Shown one piece after another: positions 22,154 through 33,214 of a stretch of DNA of 64,000 nt (positions are counted from its first letter, which is position 1; the number at the start of each line of letters is the position of its first letter). This DNA comes from Aegilops tauschii subsp. strangulata (taxonomy: Eukaryota; Streptophyta; Magnoliopsida; Poales; Poaceae), in contig NC_053040.3 in the NCBI RefSeq assembly GCF_002575655.3, positions 361,024,267 through 361,088,266 of the forward strand, in the 5' to 3' direction. The position numbers and the translations under genes are program-made. The notes beneath the pieces were generated by a model, which did no database searches, was not told the DNA's origin, and saw nothing but the letters and a program-made list of their open reading frames with translations.

Positions 22154-25100
22154 AAATTATTATGAGGGAGGAATATAGGCTTGTAGGAATTGCAATAATA
22201 TCAAGTTTCCTCTCTATGTGCTTAAAGTTTTGAAGTTAAGCTTGTTTTGCCTTCCTATGCTAGTTGATTATTGTTCCCATAAGCTATTTGCTCACAAAAT
22301 CCCTATGCATAGGAAGTGGGTTAGACTTAAATGTGCTAGTCATATTCTTCATGATGCTCTCTTTATGTTTCAATTCTTATCTTTTATGTGAGCATCATTG
22401 AAATCATCATGCCTAGCTAGGGGCGTTAAACGTTAGCGCTTGTTGGGAGGCAACCCAATTTTATTTTAGTTCTTTGCTTTTTTCTCCTGTTTAGGAATAA
22501 ATAATTCATCTATCCTCTGGTTATATGTGGTTTTATGTTTTAATTAATGTTTGTGCCAAGTAGAACCTTTGGGAAGACTTGGTTGAAGTCTTTATGATCA
22601 TGCTGTAAAAAACAGAAACTTTAGCGCTCACGAGATGTGCTGCCATTTTTTACTGGAGAGTTCTTTTAGGTTGATTCTTTTTGCAGATGATTAATAAATA
22701 AATTCCTCACGTCCACTAATTTATTTCGGAATTTTTGGAGTTCCAGAAGTATACGTTTGATATAGATTACCACAGACTGTTCTGTTTTTGACAGATTCTG
22801 TTTTCTATGTGTTGTTTGCTTATTTTGATGAATCTATGAGTAGTATCGGAGGGTATGAACCATAGAGAAGTTGGAATAAAGTAGATATTACACCAATATG
22901 AATTTAGAATGATTTCACAACAGTACCTAAGTGGTGATTTATTTTCTTATACTAACGGAGCTTACGAGTTTTCTGTTGAGTTTTGTGTTGTGAAGTTTTC
23001 AAGTTTTGGGTAAAGATACGATGAACTATGGAATAAGGAGTGGCAAGAGACTAAGATTGGGGATGCCCAAGGCACAACAAGGTAATATTCAAGGACAACT
23101 AAGAGCCTAAACTTGGGGATGCCCCGGAAGGCATCCCCTCTTTCGTCTTCGCTCATCGGTAACTTTACTTTGAGCTATATTTTTATTCACCACATGATAT
23201 GTGTTTTGCTTGGAGCGTCAATTATTTTTTTATGATTTACTTGCTGTTATTTATAACAATTTTTTGCATCTTTTATTTCAATAAAAGTGGCATTGATAGC
23301 CTTTACTATGCCTATTTTACAAGTCTTCATGTTGCTGTTTGAAAACAGAAAGTTTACCACTGTTCAAAATATTCCCTAGAAAAGTCAGAATGTGATAAAA
23401 TGTTGAAACCTTTTGCATAATAAGCTCTGATAAATTTACTACAGTGGGAATTTTCGTTCATAATTTTTGGAGCTAGGGAAGTATGGATCTTGGTGCATTC
23501 TTTACAGACTGTCCTGTTTAGGCAGATTGCTGTTATGTTTACATTGTTTGCATATGTTTGCTTCTTTAATGATTCTATTTGAGGATAGGACTACTAAATA
23601 TGCAGAGGAATTTAGTATGCAATGTTGAATAATAATTTTAGTGATTTGCTACAATAGAGTATGATAAAGGTTTTTGCATTGGTTTATACTAACTTATCTC
23701 ACGAGTCCTTGTTGAGTTTTGTGTGGATGAAGCTTTTGAGATTTAGGGAGACCGTGGTATGAGAGGAATTAAGGAGACACAAAAGCTCAAGCTTGGGGAT
23801 GCCAAGCCGTCCAAAGATAATATTTCAAGAAGTCTCAAGCGTCTAAGCTTGGGGATGCCCCGGTTGGCATCCCACCTTTCTTCTTCGACAACTATTAGTT
23901 AGTATCGGTTGATCCTAAGTTTTTGCTTCTTCACATGATGTTTGCTATTCTTAGAATGTCATTTTATTTTGTTTTGCTTGCTGTTTGAATAAAATATCAA
24001 GATCTGAAATTCTTAAATGAGAGAGAGCCATCACATAGCTACATAATTATTTAACTACTCATTGATCGTCACTTATATCTTTTTGGAGTAGTTTGTCATT
24101 TACTCGTGTGCTTCACTTATATCCTATGAGTAAATAGTTGAATGCTTTGAATATAATAAATCTGAAATTATATATGCTTCATATGCTTATCCCATGGGGA
24201 GTAATGACTTCACATATAAGAAGTAGAGGTGGTAAATTTATTGAAGGTTAGCAAACATTGTATTGGTCACTTGAACAATTCATGAAAAAATATTGAGGGA
24301 AGAGAGATTTCACATATAAATATACTATCTTGGACATCTTTTATGATTGTGAGCACTCATTAAAATATGACATGTTAAAAGGTTGATGTTGGACAAGGAA
24401 GACAACGTAATGGGTTATGTTTTCTTATATCTGAAATAAAGTATATTGTCATGGATCATTCAACATGCTGAGCTTGCCTTTCCCCCTCATGCTAGCCAAA
24501 TTCTTTGCACCAAGTAGAGATACTACTTGTGCTTCCAAACATCCCTTAAACCAGTATTGCCATGAGAGTCCACCATACCTAGCTATGGATTGAGTAAGAT
24601 CCTTCAAGTAAGTTGTCATCGGTGCATGCAATAAATTTTGCTCTCTAAATATGTATGATCTATTAGTGTGGAGAAAATAAGCTTTATACGATCTTGTGAT
24701 GTGGAAGCAATAAAAGCGACGGACTGCATAATAAAGGTCGCTATCACAAGTGGCAATATAAAGTGACGTTCTTTCACATTAAGATTTTGTGCATCCAATT
24801 ATAAAAGCGCATGACAACCTCTGCTTCCCTCTGCGAAGGGCCTATCTTTTATTCTTGTCTTATACCTAATGCAAGAGTCATGGTGATCTTCACCTTTCCT
24901 TTTTACATTTTATCCTTTGGCAAGCACATTGTGTTGGAAAGATCCTGATATATATATATATCCAATTGGATGTAAGGCATCATGAACTATTATTGTTGAC
25001 ATTACCCTTGAGGTAAAAGGTTGGGAGGCGAATCTATAAGCCCCTATCTTTCTCTGTGTCTGATTAAAACTTTGAACCCATAAATATTGCGTGAGTGTTA

Positions 25101-25430
25101 GCAATTGTCAAAGACTAAATGATAGTTGAGTATGTGAAGTTTGCTGAATCAAAGCTCTGACATAGACTCTTCCTGAAAATAAGATGAATTGTAATTGTTT
25201 GATGACTAATAACATGGTTTGTTAGTTTTCAAGAAAGTTTATGATCTATACTTTAACATGTGAATAGCTTGTTACTTGATCATGAGAAGTTCTATGAGTT
25301 GAGCTACTGTTATGACATATAATGATGCTAGAAAAGGTGATTGAAATTATCATTGATCAAACTTGTGCACCTACTAGAATTCACACTTCATAAATTATTT
25401 CTTTTATCATTTACCTACTCGAGGACGAGC
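22154..25430 (+). other. long non-coding interior of the Athila-like element
   Basis: About 3.3 kb without coding homology. It contains a hairpin motif (TTGGG, 6-nt loop, CCCAA) at 22443-22458, a diverged tandem duplication (about 22600-23220 against 23340-23990), four copies of a polypurine-like AAGCTTGGGGATGC motif, and two blocks shared with other families at 24491-24600 and 24814-24848. A short (TA)n tract lies near 24948. Confidence 0.65.
24491..24848 (+). other. two conserved non-coding blocks upstream of the 3' LTR
   Basis: Block 1 (24491-24600) contains a 7-bp-stem hairpin CAAGTAG-AGATA-CTACTTG at 24511-24529 and ends with GAGTCCACCATACCT-type text. Block 2 (24814-24848) contains CTGCTTCCCTCTGCGAAGGG. 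Both recur in the Sabrina-like element (30735-30845, 31272-31325) and, inverted, in the minus-strand element (56935-57036, 56434-56486), although LTRs and ORFs differ. Possible structured cis-acting RNA. Confidence 0.6.
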
Positions 25431-25451
25431 AGGAATTAAGCTTGGGGATGC
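25431..25451 (+). other. polypurine tract region before the 3' LTR
   Basis: AGGAATTAAGCTTGGGGATGC directly abuts the LTR start, in the position where plus-strand priming occurs. The motif AAGCTTGGGGATGC within it is repeated at six other places in the element. Confidence 0.7.
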
Positions 25452-27077
25452 TGATACGTCTCCAATGTATCTATAATTTATGAAGTATTCATGCTATTAT
25501 ATTCTCTATTTTGCATGTTTATGGGCTTTACTAAACACTTCTATTTTATTTTTGGGACTAACCTATTAACCGGAGGCCCAGCCCAAATTGTTGTTTTCTT
25601 CCCTATTTCAGTGTTTTGAAGAAAAGGAATATCAAACGGAGTCCAAACAGAATGAAACCTTCGGGAGAGTTATTTTTGGAACGGAAGCAATCCAGGAGAC
25701 TTGGAGTAGACGTCAGGGAAGCTTCGAGGAAGCCATGAGGCAGGGAGGCGCGCCCCCACCCTCGTGGGCCCCTCGTGGCTCCCCTGACCGACTTCTTTCG
25801 CCTATATATATATATATATCCATATACCCTAAAAACATCGGAGAACACAATAGATCGGGAGTTCCGCCGCCGCAAGCCTCTGTAGCCACCAAAAACCAAT
25901 CGGGACCCTGTTCCGGCACCCTGCCGGAGGGGGGAACCCTCACTGGTGTCCATCTTCATCATCCCGGCGATCTCCATGACGAGGAGGGAGTAGTTCACCC
26001 TCGGGGCTGAGGGTATGTACCAGTAGCTATGTGTTTCACCTCTATCTCTCGTGTTCTTGAGGTGGTACGATCTTGATGTATCACGAGCTTTGCTATTATA
26101 GTTGGATCTTATGATGTTTCTCCCCCTCTACTCTCTTGTAATGGATTGAGTTTTCCCTTTGAAGTGATCTTGTCGGATTGAGTCTTTAAGTATTTGAGAA
26201 CACTTTATGTATGTCTTGCATGTGCTTATCTGTGGTGACAATGGGATATTCACGTGATCTACTTGATGTATGTTTTGGTGATCAACTTGCGGGTTCCGTA
26301 ACATTGTGAACTTATGCATAGGGTTGGCACACGTTTTCGTCTTGACTCTCCGGTAGAAACTTTGGGGCACTCTTTGAAGTACTTTGTGTTGGTTGAATAG
26401 ATGAATTTGAGATTGTGTGATGCATATCGTATAATCATACCCACGGATACTTGACGTGACATTAGAGTATCTAGGTGACATTAGGGTTTTGGTTGATTTG
26501 TGTCTTAAGGTGTTATTCTAGTACGAACTTTTGAATAGATCGATCCGAAAGGATAACTTTGAGGTGGTTTCGTACCCTACCATAATCTCTTCGTTTGTTC
26601 TCCGCTATTAGTGACTTTGGAGTGACTCTTTGTTGCATGTTGAGGGATAATTATATGATCCAATTATGTTATTATTGTTGAGAGAACTTGCACTAGTGAA
26701 AGTATGAACCCTAGGCCTTGTTTCCTAGCATTGCAATACCGTTTACGCTCACTTTTATCATTAGTTACCTTGCTGTTTTTATATTTTCAGATTACAAAAA
26801 CCTTTATCTACCATCCATATTGCACTTGTATCACCATCTCTTCGCCGAACTAGTGCACCTATACAATTTACCATTGTATTGGGTGTGTTGGGGACACAAG
26901 AGTCTCTTTGTTATTTGGTTACAGGGTTGTTTGAGAGAGACCATCTTCATCCTACGCCTCCCACGGGTTGATAAACCTTAGGTCATCCACTTGAGGGAAA
27001 TTTGCTATTGTCCTACAAACCTCTGCACTTGAAGGCCCAACAACGTCTACAAGAAGAAGGTTGCGTAGTAGACATCA
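25452..27077 (+). repeat. 3' LTR of the complete Athila-like element (1626 bp)
   Basis: It begins TGATACGTCTCCAATG and ends GTAGTAGACATCA. Compared with the 5' LTR it has lost one arm and the loop of the GC hairpin (25740-25765) and gained a (TA)n run at 25804-25820. It is otherwise collinear. Confidence 0.92.
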
Positions 27078-27289
27078 GCAGGTCGCGCTCGGCCCGGAGC
27101 CTCTCATTTCCCTCCCTTAGTTGCCGGATGACGCCGGTAGCCTGTTCAAACGAGGCTTTCACGTCGTCCTGCAACCTGCAATCTCGCCCAGCCGGAGATC
27201 TGATCCATCTGGCTATGGACGATCACATGCATGCGCCTGTAAGAGTCGTCGCCTGCCCGCGAGACATTTTCCCAGGCCGCCACGGCACG

Positions 27290-27510
27290 GCGGGACATCT
27301 CTGCTGCATTCGCGGTGTGGCGGGACATCTCTGCTGCATACGCGGCACGGCCGGACCAGTCTGCTGCATTGACGGCGCGGCGGGACCTCCGTGCTGCTTC
27401 GGCGGAGCGGCAGGACCTCTGTGCTGCTACTTCCACGCGGCGGGACATGTCGGCTGCTTTCGCGGCGAGGCGGGACATCTCTCGTGCTTCCGCTTCCATG
27501 CTCGCCTCTC
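27290..27510 (-). repeat. 30-bp coding repeats in the split gene
   Basis: Seven consecutive 30-bp units related to GCGGGACATCTCTGCTGC begin at 27290. On the minus strand each encodes ten residues of the type A-x-x-A-A-E-M-S-R-R. Units range from nearly identical (27290 and 27320) to about 60% similar, consistent with old tandem amplification inside a coding exon. Confidence 0.8.
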
Positions 27511-27641
27511 CCTGGTGGTAATCTCTCGACCCAGAACTCACGCTGTCCATCGCAGGCGCAAGGGAAGGATGCTGAATGACTTGTTTATTTTTGTGGATGA
27601 GGAGTTGAGGAGGAATGTGCAGTCATCTTGGCATAGTAGTA

Positions 27642-27647
27642 TTTATA
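27642..27647 (-). promoter_or_regulatory. TATA box of the split gene
   Basis: On the minus strand GGTTATAAATACTACT places a TATA box about 95 nt before the ATG at 27550, a normal plant distance allowing a leader of roughly 65 nt. Confidence 0.55.
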
Positions 27648-27654
27648 ACCGAGT

Positions 27655-28165
27655 ACTAATATGCTCATGTGGGAAACCGTTTAGATTGTGATCGGTGTGA
27701 ACAGGTTTGTAATTAAATATAGCGTGGTAGTAATTTGGAATGTGACGAGACGCAAGCTCAAAATTTATTGATGGTTCTAGTTTCGAAGTGCGATACTATT
27801 CCCGGATGGCGTAACGTGGGCACGTGTTCTCAGCCGTGGTGTAGCATATGCCATGGTACTTCTTTTTCTACTGTTGTGTACGTGCAATAACTGGCACCAT
27901 TGGATACATATCTTACGGTTATTGGGGCGTTCGACAGGAATAGCCTCATGGCAAGATATAGACTAGTATTTTTTCACACGCATTACATCGACACATATCA
28001 TCTCTATCCCTCTTTCTCACGCACACACCTATCTCTCGGGACTTCTCGCATGCACCATCTCTAGCTCCCTAGGTTGATGCCACCCACATACACTTGTACT
28101 CTGAGTTTAGTACGTTATACAGGAAGAGATGAGGTGCATGCACGCACTCGTCCTCTCTCACACAC
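27655..28165. other. upstream flank of the split gene
   Basis: No transposon ends or coding homology were recognised. It would contain the gene's upstream regulatory region on the minus strand. Sequence changes character near 28166-28172, where an LTR-type GC hairpin begins. Confidence 0.35.
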
Positions 28166-28172
28166 GCATTGG

Positions 28173-28226
28173 CCACAAGGGTGGGAGGCACGCCCTACCC
28201 CCTGGGCGCCCCCCCTATCCTTGTGG
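28173..28226 (+). promoter_or_regulatory. LTR-type GC hairpin in the 5' fragment
   Basis: Outer arms CCACAAGG (28173-28180) and CCTTGTGG (28219-28226) enclose a CTACCCCCTGGGCG core. The next 100 nt (CTTATTCCAGCACCC and on) would be the transcribed start of the LTR fragment. Confidence 0.55.
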
Positions 28227-28631
28227 CACCACGTGGCCCCCCTCCACTTATTCCAGCACCCATTCACTCCCTCTTCCTCCAGTAAAAATCACTCCATAGC
28301 TCAAACTCGTGTTCTTGCTCATTTTGCTGCCATTTTCGATCTCCTTGCTCAAAGCCCCATTCACAAAACTGCTTTGGGGGATTGATCTTCGGTATGTGAC
28401 TCCTCCAATGGTCCAATTAGTTTTTGTTCTAGTACTTTATTCATTGCAAATTTTTGCTGCTATGGTGACCTTGTTCTTGAGCTTGCATGTCAAATTAATA
28501 TGGTCCCAAGTAGTTTTGATGCATGATATAGCCTCTAGGCACTTGTAGGAGTAGTTGCTATCAATTTTGTTGAGTTTCGTTCACTTTTATTTTGAGTCAC
28601 TAAAAATTCCAGAAATTTTCAGAGGGAGAAA

Positions 28632-29714
28632 ATGATGAGGATATTGTTGAGAGGCTCCTTGAGCCGGGGTTCGAAGGAAAAAGAAAATGAGGAGAAGGAA
28701 AAGCCCAAGTATAATCTTCCTCGCACCGCGGAGATTTGGCCGTGCGAATGGCCATGTGACGCATTCTTATAGGCGGCCGGAATTTATGATGATTTCTATT
28801 ATTTGGCTGGGAATGCAGGCATCACCGACTTCCTCCTCGACTAGTGTGATCAGTACCTCCTACTCACTAATACTTTCGTGCAAAATTTTCATTTTCATGC
28901 TAGGAAATCACCACCTGTGGTAGACTTTTATTTATATGATGAGTACAAGGAAATGACGCTTTATGAATTTTGTGGGGTATGTAAATTACCTTACGAGGGT
29001 AGCATCGAGGAACCACGTCCTAGTGATGTGGAAGATTTTATTCATGAGATTGCTGTAGGGGAAAGGAGAAGGGTGTTGGAAGTGAGAGTGGCTAGTATAC
29101 ATTTTCTTGTGTTGCGCTATTACTCATTATTTGCTGTGAGATGTTTAATTGGTCGAGGGGAGAGTAGAGGCCTTAGTGCCCCTGACCTCGCTATTTTGCG
29201 CCATGCTTTGCATAGAGATAGAACTTTCAGTTTGGGCGCTATGGTTGCTAAATGGTTGAGTATGAACCATACAAAGGGTCCTATTTTCGGAGGTATCTTC
29301 GCCTCCCGCCTTGCCAAACACTTTGAGATACCCATTAGGCATTTTGAAAAAGAGGAGAAACTGCTACCCACTATGTATTTAGATTATGACAGCATGGTAG
29401 CACATAAGTTTATTCTCCATGATGAGGAAAAGAGACTCATTTATAACTTGATATTCAGCGAGAATACTTTTCATATTATTACCTTGCCTGCTTCTATTTT
29501 GTTCAATATTCATTCAGGCAGGTACTTTGTTTTTCCCGCGGACATTCATGCATACTGGGAGGGGATGCGATCCCCACCTCCTGAGCTAGAGCCATCACCT
29601 GATCCATATCAGGAGTCTATTTATCACTGGGATCCACAGGAGCTTGCTAACCAGTGGAACCCTCAGCATCTTCCTCAGTACACCAGAGAGGGCTACTTTG
29701 ATCCATGGGCATAG
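28632..29714 (+). pseudogene. Sabrina-like internal ORF, two nonsense codons
   Basis: ATG at 28632 opens MMRILLRGSLSRGSKEKENE, which I match to the usual start of this family's ORF; the frame stays the same to TAG at 29712-29714. Two in-frame TAGs interrupt it near 28770 and 28846. The C-terminal 279 codons (28878-29714) are intact, with blocks LPYEGSIEEPRPSDVEDFI, GPIFGGIFASRLAKHFEIP and EKLLPTMYLDYDSMVAH. No protease, polymerase or zinc knuckle is visible. It may correspond to the Athila ORF-1/gag-like class; the biochemical function is unknown. The upper half of the element and its primer site are missing, so it is not mobile on its own. Confidence 0.65.
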
Positions 29715-31799
29715 ACCAACTTAGGCCAAAAGCCTAAGTTGGGGGAGAATGTATTTCTCACCGACATTACATTCATGTTCACACACTCATTCCAGTTGTC
29801 GGTGTTCATACTTTTTCATTGTATTATCCATGTTAGTTTTTTTCTTTCGCTTTCTTCTTGTGTGTCTGAAAAACCTTAAGGAAAAACCAAAAAATTAGTT
29901 AGTTGTAGTTAGTTTACTTTCTATGCATGCTTAGTTGTAGTATTTAAAAGAAAACCCAAAAAGATTTCTCGTTCTTCACGTGCTTGTTGGGAGTTTTCCC
30001 GTGTAAATAGTTTTTCTCGTTCTTTTTTTATCTTTTTCAGAAAAACAAAAACTCCAAAAAAAACATTTCAGTGTGTTTCTTTGAAATTCTTTTCTTTTCT
30101 TTGGGTGTCAAGAGGAGAAGACCACGATGAAAATGTTGAGTGGCTCTCATATGCATTATTGTTGATCTAATAAAGAGCCCATATTACCTTGTCTTCTCCT
30201 TTGAATAAATGCTTGTAGATTCCAGCTTAGTCCAATGCATGTGCATTATTATTATTATCCACACCGTTCGGTCGTGCAAGTGAAAGGCAATAATGACGAT
30301 ATATGATGAAATGATTGGGACGAGGAAAAGCTGGTATGAACTCGACCTATCTTGTTTTTGTAAATATGATTAGTTCATCATTCCTGATTCAGCCTATTAT
30401 GGATGAAACATGTTTGCAATGACAATTAGAGATTATAATTACTCATGCCATGCTTAATTAGCTAGGAGTTTTTAATCGTTTACCTTGCATGCCAACATGG
30501 AAATTAAAATGGTTGTGATGTAGTATGATAGGATGGTATCCTCCTTTGAATGATTCGAGTGGCTTGACTTGGCACATCTTCATGCATGTAGTTGAAACAA
30601 AATCAACATAGCCTCCACGATATTTATGTTCATGGTGATTTATATCCTACTCATGCTTGCATTCAATGTTGGTTAATCTCAATAGATGTTTATGACTGTT
30701 GTCGCTCTCTAGTTGGTAGCTTCTTAGTCTTTTTCTAGCCTTCACTTGTACTAAGCAGGAATACTGCTTGTGCATCCACTTCCATAAACCCCAAAGTTGT
30801 TCCAAATGAGTCCACCATACCTTCCTATATGCGGTATTTACCTGCCATTCCAAGTAAATTTGCAAGTGCCAAACTCTAAACCTTCAAATGATAATCTATT
30901 TTGTATGCTCCAAACACTCATGTACCAACTAGGGTTGTCAATATCTTCCATGCTAGGTGGTTTATTCTCACAATGAGTGGACTCCGCTCATTCGAGAAAA
31001 TGGCTGGTAACCGGGATGCCCAGTCCGATGCTCAAATCAAAACAAAATAATTGCAAACAAAACTCCCCCAGGATTGTTGTTAGTTGGACGGTACCTGTTG
31101 TTTCGGACCAGCCGCGGAGTGTGATTGTTGGTGGTGGGGGAGTATAAACTTTACCATTTTGTTTGGGAACCGCCTATGATGTATGTAGCATGGAAGATAC
31201 TGAGATCTCTTGGTTGTTACGTTGGCAATGAAAGCATGCCGCTCAAAATATTATTTATCTCTATTTCAAAACTCGAGCTCTGGCACCTCTGCAAATCCCT
31301 GCTTCCCTCTGCGAAAGGCCTATCTATTTACTTATATTGTTGAGTCATCATCTTCTTATAAAAAGCACTAGTTAGAGAGCACCACTGTCATTTGTATGCT
31401 TTGTTATTAATTTATATTTGGTAGGACTGTGACTGGATATCTTTTACCATGAATTACAATGTCTAGTGAGTCCTTGATCTTCAAGGATTCTCTGCATTTA
31501 TATTTGGTGGTCTTAGAAAGGGCTAGCAAGATACCATCTTGTTATATCATATCATGATTGTTTTGAGAAAGTGTTGTCATCTGAGATTTATTATTACTGC
31601 TCGCTAGTTGATTATGCCGTTGATTTGAGTAAATGTGAGACCTAAACATTATTGTGAATATGGTTAGTTCATAATCTTTGCTGAAAACTTGAATGATGGC
31701 TTTACATTTTGCAACAACAAGATCAAACAGAGTTTGTAAAAGTTTTTCTTTATCACTTTCAGTTTGTCAATTGAATTGCTTGAGGATAAGCAATGGGTT
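29715..31799 (+). other. non-coding interior of the Sabrina-like element
   Basis: No coding homology. A hairpin GGGA-GTTT-TCCC at 29989-30000 follows CTTGTTGGGAG, parallel to the one at 22443 in the other Athila-like element. Conserved block 1 at 30735-30845 holds a 6-bp hairpin AAGCAG-GAATA-CTGCTT (30753-30769); block 2 is at 31272-31325. Confidence 0.6.
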
Positions 31800-31813
31800 A
31801 AGCTTGGGGGAGT

Positions 31814-33214
31814 TGATACGTGTCCGTCGTATCTACTTTTCAAAACTCTTTTGCCCTTGTTTTGGACTCTAACTTGCATGATTTGAATGGAACTAACCTG
31901 GACTGACGCTGTTTTCAGCATAATTGCCATGGTGTTATTTTTGTGCAGAATAAAAAGTTCTCGGTATGACCTGAAAATCCACGGAGAATATATTTGGAAA
32001 ATATAAAAATACTGACGAAAGAATCAACCGAAGGGGGCCCATGCCCTGGCCACAAGGGTGGGGGTGCGCCCACCCACCTAGGGCGCGCCTCCCGACCTTG
32101 TGGGCCCCCTGGACGTCCACCGACCTCAACTCCAACTCCATATATTCACGTTCGGGGAGAAAAAAATCAGAGAGAAGGATTCATCGTGTTTTACGATATG
32201 GAGCCGCCGCCAAGCCCTGTTCTTCCTCGGGAGGGCAGATCTAGAATCCGTTCGAGGCTTTGGAGTGGGGAATCTATCGCCATCGTCATCATCAATGATC
32301 CTCCATCACCAATTTCATGATGTTCGCCGCCGTGCGTGAGTAATTCCATCGTAGGCTTGCTGGACCGTGATGGGTTGGATGAGATTTACCATGTAATCGA
32401 GTTAGTTTTGTTAGGGTTTGATCCCTAGTATCCACTATGTTCTAAGTTTGATGTTGCTATGACTTTGCTATGCTTAATGCTTGTCACTAGGGCCCGAGTG
32501 CCATGATTTCAGATCTGAACCTATTATGTTTTCGTGAATATATTTGTGTTCTTGATCCTATCTTGCAAGTCAATAGTTACCTACTACGTGTTATGATCGG
32601 GCAACCCCGGAGTGACAATAGTCGGGCCCAGTCCCGGTGATGACCGTAATTTGAGTAGTTCATGTGTTCACTAAGTGCTAATGCTTTGGTCCGATACTCT
32701 ATTAAAAGGAGGCCTTAATATCCCTTAGTTTCCATTAGGACCCGCTGCCACGGGAGGGTAGGACAAAAGATGTCATGCAAGTTCTTTTCCATAAGCACGT
32801 ATGACTATATTCGGAATACATGCCTACATTATATTGATGAATTGGAGCTAGTTCCGTGTCACCATATGTTATAACCGTTGCATGATGAATGCCATCTGAA
32901 ATAATTATCCATCATTGATCCATTGTCTATGAGCTCGTTTCATATTGATCTTTCCTCCGTTACTTTTCCGTTGCCAGTGTTACAATTGCTACAAAACTAC
33001 TGTTGTTACTTTTGCCACTGTTACCGTTACTTCCATACTTCTTTCTACTAAATACTTTGCTGCAGATATTAAGTCTTTTAGGTGTGGTTGAATTGAAAAC
33101 TCAGCTGCTAATACTTGAGAATATTCTTTGGCTCCCCTTGTGTCGAATCAATAAATTTGGTTGAATACTCTACCCTCGAAAACTGTTGTGATCCCCTATA
33201 CTTGTGGGTTATCA
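31814..33214 (+). repeat. 3' LTR, Sabrina-like (1401 bp)
   Basis: It begins TGATACGTGTCCGTCG and ends CTTGTGGGTTATCA. The GC hairpin has outer arms CCACAAGG (32050-32057) and CCTTGTGG (32096-32103), and inner arms GGTGCGCCC and GGGCGCGCC. A TATA-like CATATATTC follows at 32138-32146. Confidence 0.8.

Larger units (their letters stand above)
18793..27077 (+). mobile_element. complete Athila-like non-autonomous element (8285 bp), target duplication GCAGG
   Basis: LTRs lie at 18793-20430 and 25452-27077, with a tRNA-Asp-type primer site at 20440, a purine tract at 25431-25451, and a perfect 5-bp duplication GCAGG at 18788-18792 and 27078-27082. The only coding capacity is one gag-like ORF (20554-22153, frameshifted); no protease, reverse transcriptase or integrase is present in the remaining 3.3 kb. 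By eye the two LTRs differ at roughly 2-3% of positions plus small indels, suggesting an insertion on the order of a million years old if the commonly used grass LTR rate of 1.3e-8 per site per year applies. It interrupts the coding sequence of the split gene. Confidence 0.93.
16994..27550 (-). pseudogene. coiled-coil gene split by two retrotransposon insertions
   Basis: With the solo LTR (17110-18692) and the element (18793-27077) set aside, plus one copy of each target duplication, a single reading path remains on the minus strand. It goes from ATG at 27550-27548 (MDSVSSGSRDYHQGE) to TAG at 16996-16994, about 226 codons. Residues ~20-100 are seven to eight 10-residue repeats (AAEMSRR-type); residues ~130-220 form a charged coiled coil (LREGNERLRAERDLLRAK, then MDENDMLRVERQRLLEE). 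The two halves join in frame across both insertions, but one +1 shift is needed near 27160, where the first frame hits a TGA and the next reads LQDDVKASFEQATG. An antisense-strand TATA box precedes it. No domain is recognised; function unknown. Dead by insertion and frameshift. Confidence 0.8.
28166..33214 (+). mobile_element. Sabrina-like gypsy element with chimeric 5' end
   Basis: The 3' LTR (31814-33214), purine tract (AAGCTTGGGGGAG, 31800-31812) and interior with one ORF resemble the Sabrina type as I recognise it. The 5' end is different: 28171-28390 looks like the promoter half of an LTR (GC hairpin CCACAAGG...CCTTGTGG) but does not match the 3' LTR, and no primer-binding site appears before the ORF. 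The left boundary is approximate. The five bases after the 3' LTR are ATCAC. Confidence 0.65.

Noticed and set aside
25804..25820. (TA)n run as a distinct microsatellite locus
   Set aside because: It replaces the TATA region of one LTR copy and is better described as variation within that LTR.
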